Shown one piece after another: positions 9,361 through 18,588 of a DNA stretch of 64,000 nt. Below the pieces are notes generated by a model, which saw nothing but the letters and a program-made list of their open reading frames with translations, did not search any database and had not been told where the DNA came from. Position 1 is the first letter of the stretch; every line of letters starts with the position of its first letter. The position numbers and the translations under genes were made by a program. Source of the DNA: Hyphomonadaceae bacterium (GTDB lineage: Bacteria; Pseudomonadota; Alphaproteobacteria; Caulobacterales; Aquidulcibacteraceae); contig JAHDXR010000013.1 of the NCBI GenBank assembly GCA_023384105.1, positions 1-64,000 on the forward strand. The letters are read 5' to 3'.

Positions 9361-10805
9361 TGCGGCAAGCCCGGCGCGGGGATCGGCGCGGCCTTTTCGG
9401 CGAGCTGCGTCGCGACCGGATAGGCCACGTAGTCCGCAGCGTAGTACGCGCTCGGCCGCAGCGAACCGGAGAGCCCCGGCCCGCCGAACGGCATCGCGCC
9501 CGAAGCCCCCGTCGTCGGCCGGTTCCAGTTCAGCACGCCGGCGCGCAGCTCGGTCTTCACCCGCGCCCACAGCGCCGGATCGTCGCTGATCAGGCCGCCG
9601 GCGAGGCCGAAGCGCGTGGCGTTGGCGACGTCGAGCGCGTGATCGAAATCGGCGACGCGATAGACTTGCAGTACGGGGCCGAACAATTCCTCGTCCGGCG
9701 GCGTAAGGCCGGTCACGTCGATGATCGCGGGGTGGACGATGGCGCCGTCGCGCTTCAGCGGCACGATCGGCTTGGCGCCCATCGCTTTCAGCCCCTGCTC
9801 GAACTTCACCGCGCGCTCGGCGCTTTCGGCGTTGACGAGCGGGCCGAGGAACGGCTCCGGCGTCTGCGTCGCCGGCCCGACCGAGACGTTCGACGCGAGC
9901 GCGGCGAGCGCTTCGATGATGGCGTCGCCCTCGGGGCCTTGCGGCGCGATCAGCCGGCGCGCGCAGGAACAGCGCTGGCCGCTGGTGGCGAAGGCGGAGT
10001 GGACGATCAGGTTCGCGGCGGCCTTGGCGTCGACGGGCGGCCACACGATCAGCGGATTGTTGCCGCCAAGCTCAAGCGCCAGCATCACGTCGGGCCGGCC
10101 GGCGAACTTGCGATGGATCAGCGCGCCTGTGTGCGCGGAGCCTGTGAACAGCACGCCGTTGAGGCCTTGCGCATCGAGCAGCGCCGCGCCGGTTTCGCGC
10201 CCGCCCTGCAACAGGTTCAGCACGCCCGCGGGCAGGCCGGCTTCTTCCCACGCTTCCAGCATCAGTGCGCCGACGCCGGGCGTGAATTCGCTCGGCTTGA
10301 ACAGGATGGTGTCGCCGGCGAGCAGCGCCGGCACGATGTGCCCGTTCGGCAAGTGGCCCGGAAAGTTGAACGGGCCGAACACGGCAAGCACGCCGTGCGC
10401 ACGGTGCGAAAGCGTCATCGCACCGAACGCGGCTTTCTCTTCGCGAAAGCCGGCGCGCTCGGCTTGGGCGCGGATCGAAATCTCGATCTTGCCGATCATC
10501 GCCTGGACTTCGCCCTTGGCGTCCCAGAGCGTCTTGCCCATTTCACGGCTGATGGTTTGAGCGATCGGATCGGCGCGCTTCTCGATCGCCTTGGCGAACG
10601 CGCGGGCGACGCCGATGCGGTCTTCGACCGGGCGGCGCGACCAGGCCGGGAATGCAAGCCGCGCCGCGGCCATCGCCGCGGCGACATCGTCAGCAGTGGC
10701 GGCGCGGCCCTCCCAGACTTTGTCGCCCGTCGCCGGATCGTGTGAAACGAAGTGCTCGCCGCCGCCTTCGCGCCAGGCGCCATCGATGTAGAGTTCAGTG
10801 CGCAT
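9357..10805 (-). CDS. astD: Succinylglutamate-semialdehyde dehydrogenase
   Basis: NAD-dependent aldehyde dehydrogenase oxidising N-succinylglutamate semialdehyde in arginine breakdown. It has the ALDH fold, with the glutamate in LALELGGNNPLIVW and the nucleophilic cysteine in FATSGQRCSCARR, just over half way along. ATG 10805 (482 residues, MRTELYIDGAW) matches the family start; a TTG two codons upstream is possible. The start lies 11 bp inside astA. Position in the operon supports AstD over other ALDH classes. Confidence 0.93.
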   Translation of the reverse strand: MRTELYIDGAWREGGGEHFVSHDPATGDKVWEGRAATADDVAAAMAAARLAFPAWSRRPVEDRIGVARAFAKAIEKRADPIAQTISREMGKTLWDAKGEVQAMIGKIEISIRAQAERAGFREEKAAFGAMTLSHRAHGVLAVFGPFNFPGHLPNGHIVPALLAGDTILFKPSEFTPGVGALMLEAWEEAGLPAGVLNLLQGGRETGAALLDAQGLNGVLFTGSAHTGALIHRKFAGRPDVMLALELGGNNPLIVWPPVDAKAAANLIVHSAFATSGQRCSCARRLIAPQGPEGDAIIEALAALASNVSVGPATQTPEPFLGPLVNAESAERAVKFEQGLKAMGAKPIVPLKRDGAIVHPAIIDVTGLTPPDEELFGPVLQVYRVADFDHALDVANATRFGLAGGLISDDPALWARVKTELRAGVLNWNRPTTGASGAMPFGGPGLSGSLRPSAYYAADYVAYPVATQLAEKAAPIPAPGLPQ

Positions 10806-11829
10806 CTTCAACCCAGACCAGAGCTTCTTCCCCCGCCTCGAGCTTCAGCGCCGCCAGCACCGACGCATCGACATGGGCCGCGCCGTCCGCCAGCGCCGCG
10901 CGCGCCGGCGCGCAGCGGAAGCCGGCGATGCGCGGCGTCGCGACCAGCGCGCGCCTGCCGTGCTCGGCGCTGGCGGCGACCGCGAGCTTCACCCGGCGCG
11001 CTTCGCGGCGGGTGCGGATCTGATCGCGCGGCGCGCTCATCAGCGGCCCGCCGTCGAAAATGTCGACCACGTTGGAAAAGCTGAAGCCCTCCCATTCAAG
11101 CAGACGCCGCGCGCCCTCGCCGTCCTTGTGGCACTGGCCGATCACCGACTGCGCCTCCTGGGGCAGAAGATCGATGTAGATCGGATGCTGCGGCATGAGG
11201 TCCAGGATGAACTGGTTGTCGGTGGCGGCGCTCAGTCTGTCGGCCTCGCTGAAGTCCATGCGGAAGAAATGCCGTCCCACCGCCTCCCAGAGCGGCGAGA
11301 CGCCCTCGGGCGAAACCACACCGCGCAGCTCGGAAACGACGCGGCTGCGGAAGCGCGCCGGCTGCGTCGCCATCAGCATGTAGCGCGATTGCGCCAGGGC
11401 GCGGCCGATGCCGCCGGCGCGATGTTCGGGACGCACGAACAGCGAGCCGACCTCGGTGCAGCCGGTGAAGTCGTTGACGCCGATCAGCACGCCCAGGTCG
11501 AAGCGCCGGTTCGCGGCGGCCGACGATTGCGCCTCAGTGATGATGCGAAAATTGAAGAACGGCGGGGTCTCGCCGATCGTCGCCTTGACGCCGGCGCAGC
11601 CGGCAAGCTGGCTGGTTTCGATGTCTTCGAGCGCGAGAAAATAGCGCTCGGCGCCCGCCGCGTCGGCGCTCGACTCGAAACTGTGCTGCGAGAGCGCGAG
11701 CTTTTCCGCCAGCGCGTTGTCATCGAGCATCAGGCTAGTGAAGCCCGCGCCCGCGATCTCGCGCAACTGGCGAAAGCCGCGCATATCGTCCGGGCCGGCG
11801 GCGCGGATTACGTATTTCGGCGCGCTCAT
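10795..11829 (-). CDS. astA: Arginine N-succinyltransferase
   Basis: Transfers succinate from succinyl-CoA to the alpha-amine of arginine, opening the AST pathway. GNAT-like fold: IRAAGPDDMRGFRQLREIAG at the start, and TEVGSLFVRPEHRAGGIGRALAQSRYM as the acetyl-CoA-type binding core near residues 125-150. At 344 residues it is of standard size. Its ATG overlaps the stop of the upstream M20 hydrolase (ATGA). There is one copy only, not the aruF/aruG pair of pseudomonads. Confidence 0.94.
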   Translation of the reverse strand: MSAPKYVIRAAGPDDMRGFRQLREIAGAGFTSLMLDDNALAEKLALSQHSFESSADAAGAERYFLALEDIETSQLAGCAGVKATIGETPPFFNFRIITEAQSSAAANRRFDLGVLIGVNDFTGCTEVGSLFVRPEHRAGGIGRALAQSRYMLMATQPARFRSRVVSELRGVVSPEGVSPLWEAVGRHFFRMDFSEADRLSAATDNQFILDLMPQHPIYIDLLPQEAQSVIGQCHKDGEGARRLLEWEGFSFSNVVDIFDGGPLMSAPRDQIRTRREARRVKLAVAASAEHGRRALVATPRIAGFRCAPARAALADGAAHVDASVLAALKLEAGEEALVWVEDAH

Positions 11830-13088
11830 GGGCGGAGACTCCGGACGTCGAAGACGCCGCTATTGAGGCCGGCAAGCAGCAGGAACGAGAGCTTGGCGCG
11901 CTCGGAGAACGTCGAGATCAGCGCGAATTCCTGGTCGCTGTGCAGACCGCCGCCGCAGGGGCCGAGCGTGTCGATGTTGGGGCAGCCGGCGGCGGCGAGA
12001 TTGTTGCCCTCGCACACGCCGCCCGAAGCCTGGAACTTGAGGTCGAGGCCGAGCGCCTGGCCGGCTTCGCGCGTCCAGCGAACGATCGTGCGCTGCTGGT
12101 CGGTGAGCGGCTTGGGCGGACGCGTCATGCCGCCATGAAGGCGGGCGCTGACGCCGTCGCGCGCGCCGGCGGCTTCGGCGATGCGCCGCGCTTGCGCCTC
12201 GCCCCAGGCGGCGCCCTCGGCGTCCGGCGCGCGGATGTTGAAGCGCAGCACGGCGCGGTCCGGCACGACATTGACGGCGCCGCCGCCGTCGATGGCGCCG
12301 ACATTGAACGTCACGCCCTCGCGCCGGCCGTTGAGCGCGTCGAGCGCGAGTGCGGCGTCGGCCGCGGCGACGACGGCGTTGCGGCCGTCGGCGAAGGCGC
12401 GTCCCACGTGCGCGGCGCGCCCCTTCACAATCAGGCTGAAATTGCCGGAGCCCTTGCGCGCGTCGACCAGCGCGCCGTCGGCGAGCGCGGGCTCGTAGGT
12501 CAGGCCGACATGGGCGCGGGCGCCGAGTTCGGCCAAAAGCGGCGCGCTCGCCAAAGAGCCGACCTCTTCGTCGGGGCTGAGCAGCACCTCGTAGCCGACG
12601 CGCTTCTCGTCCGGCGTCGCCTCGAACGCCTGCAGCGCGGCCAGCATCACGGCGATGCCGCCCTTCATGTCCGCCACGCCCGGACCGCGGAGCTTGTCGC
12701 CCTCGCGCCACGGCCTCTGGAACGGATGGGAGGCGGGAAACACGGTGTCGTAGTGGCCGGTCAGCGCCGCCTGGATCGGCGCCTCAGGGCGGACGCGGAT
12801 GCGGACGGACGCGCCATGATGAACCTCGACGATCTCGCCGTCCGCGCGTACGCGCCGGGACGGCTGGAGCTCGATTTCGCTGACCTCGCCCGGTAGCGCC
12901 GCCGCGGCCGCGAGCACTTCGGCGCGCATGCGCTTGAGGCCTTCAAGTTCGAACGAGCCGGAATTGATGGCGGACCAGGCCTCGGTCCGTGTCGCCAGAG
13001 CTTCGTTTTCGGCGTCGAGCCGCTGCAAATACGGCTCAAGCCCGGTGCCCAGGCGGGCCGCCGGCTGGATGGATTGATCGGCCGACAT
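11826..13088 (-). CDS. M20-family metallohydrolase of the ast operon
   Basis: M20/M28-type zinc amidohydrolase (ArgE/DapE/carboxypeptidase G2 relatives). Zinc-site motifs are visible: TGHYDTVFP, GVADMKGGIAVML and LSPDEEVGSLAS, with a dimerisation domain in the middle (SGNFSLIVKGRAAHVGRAF) and a late histidine in GGGLHSDQEF. I chose ATG 13088 (420 residues, MSADQSIQPA); the longer frame runs back through a terminator. It is the first gene of the operon, ATGA-overlapped with astA. No astE or astC is present here, so it may supply the desuccinylase step. That is inference. Confidence 0.8.
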   Translation of the reverse strand: MSADQSIQPAARLGTGLEPYLQRLDAENEALATRTEAWSAINSGSFELEGLKRMRAEVLAAAAALPGEVSEIELQPSRRVRADGEIVEVHHGASVRIRVRPEAPIQAALTGHYDTVFPASHPFQRPWREGDKLRGPGVADMKGGIAVMLAALQAFEATPDEKRVGYEVLLSPDEEVGSLASAPLLAELGARAHVGLTYEPALADGALVDARKGSGNFSLIVKGRAAHVGRAFADGRNAVVAAADAALALDALNGRREGVTFNVGAIDGGGAVNVVPDRAVLRFNIRAPDAEGAAWGEAQARRIAEAAGARDGVSARLHGGMTRPPKPLTDQQRTIVRWTREAGQALGLDLKFQASGGVCEGNNLAAAGCPNIDTLGPCGGGLHSDQEFALISTFSERAKLSFLLLAGLNSGVFDVRSLRP

Positions 13089-13139
13089 TGGGCGGAAACT
13101 GCCCTCAGGGCAGGCGTAAGTCCAGGGTGAGAAAAGCAA

Positions 13140-13168
13140 AACGGGCCCGGCCAAAAGCCGGGCCCGTT
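13140..13168 (-). terminator. Rho-independent terminator of the OmpA-like gene
   Basis: A perfect 12-bp GC-rich stem (AACGGGCCCGGC / GCCGGGCCCGTT) with a 5-base loop, followed on the minus strand by TTTTGCTTTT. It lies 22 bp past the OmpA-like stop and separates that gene from the ast operon. Confidence 0.9.
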
Positions 13169-13190
13169 CCAGTTCTGGCTGAGCCGAGGC

Positions 13191-14255
13191 TTAGCGGAAC
13201 GTGATCGTCACCGCGGTGCGGCGGTTCAGCGGCTCGCGCACGCCGTCCGCCGTCGCACGGGCGAGATCGGTTTCGCCGCGGGCCTGGGCGGTGACCGCAG
13301 CGGCGTCGATGCCGCGGGCGACCAGCGCGTCGCGAACCACCGAAGCGCGGCGCTCCGACAGGCCCTGGTTGTAGGTCGTCGAACCCGAAGTGTCGGTGTG
13401 GCCGACGACAACGACGCCGCCGACGTTGCACTGACGGGCGCGGTTCACGGCCGCGTCGATGGTTTCGAGCGCGGCTTGATTCAGGTTCGAACGATCCCAC
13501 TCGAAGTACACGACAAACTCAGACGTCGGGCACACGGCCGCCGGAGGCGGCGGCGGAGGAGCGACCGGCGGCGGCGCGACCGGCGGCGGCGCCACAACCG
13601 GCGCAGCCGGCGCCGCAAACTGCCACCGCAGACCGACCGTTACAGCTTGGTGCTCGTAGTCGGCTTCGCGGTCGACCGGGACCGGCTGGATCGAAGTAAT
13701 CTGCGCGGCGTCGGCCTGGAAGAAGCGATAACCGACGTCGAGGCTCAGCTGCTCGGTCAGCCCGATGCCGACACCGGCCAGGAACTGATAGGCAAAGACC
13801 GTATCTTCGCCCTCATACGTGCGAAGCGCCGGAGCGAGATCGGCCCCGTTTGCATTGATGCGCGCCGCACCGACGCCGAGACCGACATACGGCTCAACCG
13901 CGGCGCCGCGGTTGAAATCATAGAAGAGGTTGGCCATCGCCGACCAAGCGTGCACATCGCCGCCGCCGTCGAGCGTGTCTTCGATGTCGAGCTGATTGAA
14001 GCGATGCGCCAGCTCGCCTTCCAGACGGAAGCCGTTCTGGAACGCGTAACCCAAGCCGAGATGCTGCGTCCAATCGCTTTCCAGCGAAGCTCTGCCATCA
14101 GCGTAGGCGAAGCCGGTGCCGTCGTAGTCGTACTCACCGTCCGTAGACCAGCCCACGTCCGCGCGGCCGTACCAGCCTTCGGTCGCGTTCGCGACGCCAG
14201 CGGCGCCCGCCATCAGTGCCGCAAGCGCGACGGTTTTGGTAATGCGCGATTTCAT
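13191..14255 (-). CDS. OmpA-family outer membrane protein
   Basis: Outer membrane porin-like protein anchoring to peptidoglycan. ATG 14255 (354 residues) starts a signal peptide (MKSRITKTVALAALMAGAAG...VANA) and has an AGAGGGG ribosome site; the five codons upstream are not needed. Residues about 25-210 form an eight-stranded-type barrel with alternating aromatic strands. A Pro/Ala-rich linker (APPPVAPPPVAPPPPPP) follows. The C-terminal OmpA domain contains the motif NQGLSERRASVVRDAL and a final NRRTAVTITFR. The gene has its own terminator. Confidence 0.9.
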   Translation of the reverse strand: MKSRITKTVALAALMAGAAGVANATEGWYGRADVGWSTDGEYDYDGTGFAYADGRASLESDWTQHLGLGYAFQNGFRLEGELAHRFNQLDIEDTLDGGGDVHAWSAMANLFYDFNRGAAVEPYVGLGVGAARINANGADLAPALRTYEGEDTVFAYQFLAGVGIGLTEQLSLDVGYRFFQADAAQITSIQPVPVDREADYEHQAVTVGLRWQFAAPAAPVVAPPPVAPPPVAPPPPPPAAVCPTSEFVVYFEWDRSNLNQAALETIDAAVNRARQCNVGGVVVVGHTDTSGSTTYNQGLSERRASVVRDALVARGIDAAAVTAQARGETDLARATADGVREPLNRRTAVTITFR

Positions 14256-14819
14256 ATTCACCCCTCTCAAGTGATCCCCTGCGCCGCTGTCCCTGCGGCG
14301 CAGTGTTCGCGCCTAGCGCGCTTACGGCCTAGGCAAGAAACTCAAGCGAACAGGGAAACTCCCCGCCGCCGCTTACCGAACAGTTAGCGTCCGGCAAGGT
14401 TCCTTCTAGTCCGTTAGGCGGGATAGTGGCGCCACAGAGGCGGGAAGTCCATGCGACCGCCGCGCCTGCCTGGGGTTTTCCGGCGCCACAATGGCTTTTT
14501 GGCCGTGCGACGTGACCTAAGCGCGACACATTTCCAGAACGAGAAGGGCCGCGCCCCTCCCGGCGCGGCCCCCGTCCCCTCATCGCCCCTGCGTCGCCCT
14601 CAAAAGCCTGGCTCGAGGACGTCCCCCGCCGAAAACCGATGAGGCCGGCATTGTGCGTCGCCGCCGCCGGCCAGACCAGCATTGATGGCGCCAATATGCG
14701 GCATTTTCCCACAGATGTGGCCGGTCCGTCACAGCCGGGGCGCCCCGATGCCGCGAATCACTACGCCAGCGCCCGGATTGCGATATCGGACCCGGGCTGT
14801 CGGATCTTTGGGGAAGGCC
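14256..14819. other. 564-bp non-coding stretch between ompA-like gene and tRNA-Lys
   Basis: No convincing gene is visible; the open frames here have no recognisable protein signal. It must hold the promoter of the OmpA-like gene near its left end. The one clear structure is a 10-bp GC hairpin, GGGCCGCGCC (14546-14555) with GGCGCGGCCC (14562-14571), lacking a T-tract on either strand. A small RNA cannot be excluded. Confidence 0.5.
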
Positions 14820-14895
14820 TGGTGAGCCCGGCGGGGTTCGAACCCGCGACCCTCTGATTAAAAGTCAGATGCTCTACCGGCTGAGCTACGGGCTC
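14820..14895 (-). tRNA. tRNA-Lys (anticodon UUU)
   Basis: A 76-nt cloverleaf read on the minus strand: acceptor GAGCCCG pairing with CGGGCTC, D-loop AGCTCAGCCGGTAGAGC, anticodon loop CTTTTAA (anticodon TTT), T-arm GCGGGTTCGAACCCCGC and an encoded CCA end. No integrase or duplicated 3' end follows, so it does not mark an island. Confidence 0.97.
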
Positions 14896-14965
14896 GCTTG
14901 TGCGAACGGCGCGTTTAAGCCGATGCTTTCGCAGGCGCAACTCCGGGGCTGGAAGAAATCGCGGC

Positions 14966-16453
<1,488 letters not shown>

Positions 16454-16485
16454 GCGCCCGACAAGAGAGCGCGCCGCCGCCGAGG

Positions 16486-16800
16486 TCAACTGGCGTTCGC
16501 CTCCGCAAGCGCGGCGCGGAAGTCCGACGACGCCGCGCGCACGCGGTCCATGGCGGCGTCGAACTCTTCGGCGCTCGGCTCTCGGCCGGCCGCAGCCATC
16601 GCCTCCACGTCCGCGCGCACGCCCGCGAGCTTGAGCGCCAGATCGTCGAGATTGACCGAAACCGCATTGCCGAACGCCAGCGCCCTGGCGGCGAGATCGA
16701 GGATCTCTGCGGCCCGGCTGCGCGTCCGGTCCGGCACGAACGGCAGCAGCGCCGACAGCGCGGCGAGCAGCAATTGCACTTGCAGCAAGAGCTTTGTCAT
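16486..16800 (-). CDS. Hypothetical protein, 104 aa
   Basis: I do not recognise this protein. It starts with a hydrophobic stretch (LLLQVQLLLAALSALLPFV) that could be a membrane anchor or signal, then a soluble helical part (VRADVEAMAAAGREPSAEEFDAAMDRVR) suggestive of a coiled coil. It is the third of three co-oriented small genes (17432 to 16486) with gaps of about 12 bp. The neighbours are a lipoprotein and a holin-like protein. Confidence 0.6.
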   Translation of the reverse strand: MTKLLLQVQLLLAALSALLPFVPDRTRSRAAEILDLAARALAFGNAVSVNLDDLALKLAGVRADVEAMAAAGREPSAEEFDAAMDRVRAASSDFRAALAEANAS

Positions 16801-16811
16801 GGATGGCCTCC

Positions 16812-17204
16812 TCAGCGGCGCGAACGAAGAATGGATTGGAGATCGCCGACGGTCGGCTCAGCGTCGGCCAGAGCGGAGCGGAGCCCCGCCTCGGCCTCAG
16901 GGCCTGCGCCGGCGCGATAGAGGCTGAACGCCGCGTACAGCGCTTCGATCGCGGGCGCCGCCCGCGCTTCGGCCCGCGCCAGCGCGTGGCGGACATTCGC
17001 TGGCGTCGAGGGATCGCGCGCCAGATCGGCGGCTTCCTCAAGGCCCGCAGCGTAGGTCTGCAGCAGCGCGTAGGCGCGCTGATCAAGCGTCCGTGCGGCG
17101 GCGATGGGATTTTCGATCCGCGTCTCGCCGAACGGCAGAGAGGCGCAGGCGGGCGTGACGGCGAGCGCCAGAGCCAGCGCGAGCACGCGCAGGGGACGAT
17201 GCAT
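16812..17204 (-). CDS. Putative small lipoprotein, 130 aa
   Basis: The N-terminus MHRPLRVLALALALAVTPACASL is a lipoprotein-type signal with the cysteine of the lipobox at residue 20. The rest is helical and Ala-rich (ARTLDQRAYALLQTYAAGLEEAADLARDP), without a family I can name. It lies between the holin-like gene and the 104-residue protein, and the ATG at 17204 has an AGGAGACTCCCC-type site upstream. A cell-envelope location is likely. Confidence 0.6.
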   Translation of the reverse strand: MHRPLRVLALALALAVTPACASLPFGETRIENPIAAARTLDQRAYALLQTYAAGLEEAADLARDPSTPANVRHALARAEARAAPAIEALYAAFSLYRAGAGPEAEAGLRSALADAEPTVGDLQSILRSRR

Positions 17205-17216
17205 GGGGAGTCTCCT

Positions 17217-17432
17217 TCAGACGATGGGCGTGCGGGCGCGGGCGCGGCCGATGGCGACGCCGATCAGGCCGAGCGTGACGATGAGATCGACAAGCGCGCC
17301 GGCGATCTCCTGGGCGGCGCCGTCCGGCAGCACGACGCCGAACCGGTCGGCGGCGGCGGCGACCGCGATCGCGGCGGCGCTGCGCAAGGTCAGCGACTGG
17401 ATCGCGGATTTTTCGAGTGATGATGCGGTCAT
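17217..17432 (-). CDS. Holin-like small membrane protein, 71 aa
   Basis: One or two hydrophobic helices (SLTLRSAAAIAVAAAADRF and EIAGALVDLIVTLGLIGVAIGR) separated by a short polar loop, then a basic tail ARART. The size and layout resemble phage-derived holins found in alphaproteobacterial genomes. It starts 12 bp upstream of the lipoprotein gene and is preceded by an AGGAG site (17435-17445, minus strand). No endolysin gene is nearby, so a lysis function is only a possibility. Confidence 0.5.
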   Translation of the reverse strand: MTASSLEKSAIQSLTLRSAAAIAVAAAADRFGVVLPDGAAQEIAGALVDLIVTLGLIGVAIGRARARTPIV

Positions 17433-17548
17433 AAGCTCCTCTTGAATGAGGGAGGAGCTTACGGCCGCTCAGGGCAGGTCGGATTGAATCGCCGCACGCG
17501 CGCGCAAGCGGCTGATATGCAAGCGCTCGGCGATAAACGGCTGTTGGA

Positions 17549-18511
17549 TTAGCTCCCGCACAATCCCCGTTTCGCTTCGTCATATTCGCGCTTGAGGCGC
17601 GCGACGAGATCGGCGGTGGAGACGATTTCGTGCACGGCGCCGACGCCTTGGCCGGCGCCCCAGATGTCCTTCCAGGCCTTCGCCTTCGAGCCCTCGCCGC
17701 CGGCGAAGCTCATCTTGCTCGGATCGCTGACCGGCAGATTGTCGGGATCGAGGCCGGCCGCCCTGATCGAGCCCTTCAGATAGTTGCCGAGCACGCCGGT
17801 GAAGAGGTTCGAATAGACAATATCGCCAGCGGAGGAGTCGACGATCATCTGCTTATAGGCTTCCGGCGCGTTGGCTTCCTTGGTCGCGATAAAGGCCGAG
17901 CCCATGTAGGCGAGGTCGGCGCCCATGGCTTGCGCCGCGAGGATGCCCCTGCCGGTGGCGAGGGCGCCGGACAAAAGCAGCGGACCGTCGAAGAACTCGC
18001 GGATCTCGTGGATCAGGGCGAACGGCGACAGCCCGCCAGCGTGACCGCCCGCCCCTGCGCACACCGCGATCAGGCCGTCCGCGCCCTTCTCCAGCGCCTT
18101 CTTGGCGAACGTGACGTTGATGACGTCATGCAAAACGATGCCGCCATATGAGTGCACCGCATCGTTCACCTCGGGGCGCGCGCCGAGCGAAGTGATGACG
18201 ATCGGCGCCTTGTGCTTCACGCAGATTGCGACATCCTGCTCCAGCCGCTCGTTGGTCTTGTGCACGATCTGGTTGACGGCAAAGGGCGCCGCCGGGGCGT
18301 CCGGATGCGCTTCGTCGTGCGCCGCGAGTTCGTCCTTGATGCGATGGAGCCAATCGTCCAGCAAGGCCGGCGGACGCGCGTTGAGCGCCGGAAACGAGCC
18401 GACGATGCCAGCCTTGCATTGCTCGATTACCAGATCGGGATTGGCGATGATGAATTGCGGGGCGCCGACGGCGGGCAGACGCAGCTTGTCGAACAAAGGC
18501 GGCAGGGCCAT
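17549..18511 (-). CDS. Nitronate monooxygenase / NPD-type FMN enzyme
   Basis: FMN-dependent TIM-barrel enzyme of the 2-nitropropane dioxygenase family, oxidising nitronates. The start PLFDKLRLPAVGAPQFIIAN, the glycine-rich AVCAGAGGHAGGLSPFAL (with the catalytic-type histidine) and the phosphate-binding LLSGALATGRGILAAQAMGADLAYMGSAF are clear. I chose ATG 18511 (320 residues); the 30 codons upstream in the open frame show no family match. It diverges from mutA, whose start is about 80 bp away. Confidence 0.85.
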   Translation of the reverse strand: MALPPLFDKLRLPAVGAPQFIIANPDLVIEQCKAGIVGSFPALNARPPALLDDWLHRIKDELAAHDEAHPDAPAAPFAVNQIVHKTNERLEQDVAICVKHKAPIVITSLGARPEVNDAVHSYGGIVLHDVINVTFAKKALEKGADGLIAVCAGAGGHAGGLSPFALIHEIREFFDGPLLLSGALATGRGILAAQAMGADLAYMGSAFIATKEANAPEAYKQMIVDSSAGDIVYSNLFTGVLGNYLKGSIRAAGLDPDNLPVSDPSKMSFAGGEGSKAKAWKDIWGAGQGVGAVHEIVSTADLVARLKREYDEAKRGLCGS

Positions 18512-18588
18512 GCTTTTCTCCGGTTGCGCCAGACCTAGCGCGCGTTCAAAAGCGCGTCGATGCTGACATGGCGTCAAGCGGAGTGGAA

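Noticed and set aside
13089-13154. Longer start for the M20 hydrolase at 13154
   Set aside because: Those codons run through the OmpA terminator; ATG 13088 gives a family-like start.
14820-14895. tRNA-Lys as integration site of a genomic island
   Set aside because: No integrase, no direct repeat of the tRNA 3' end and no shift in gene content on either side.
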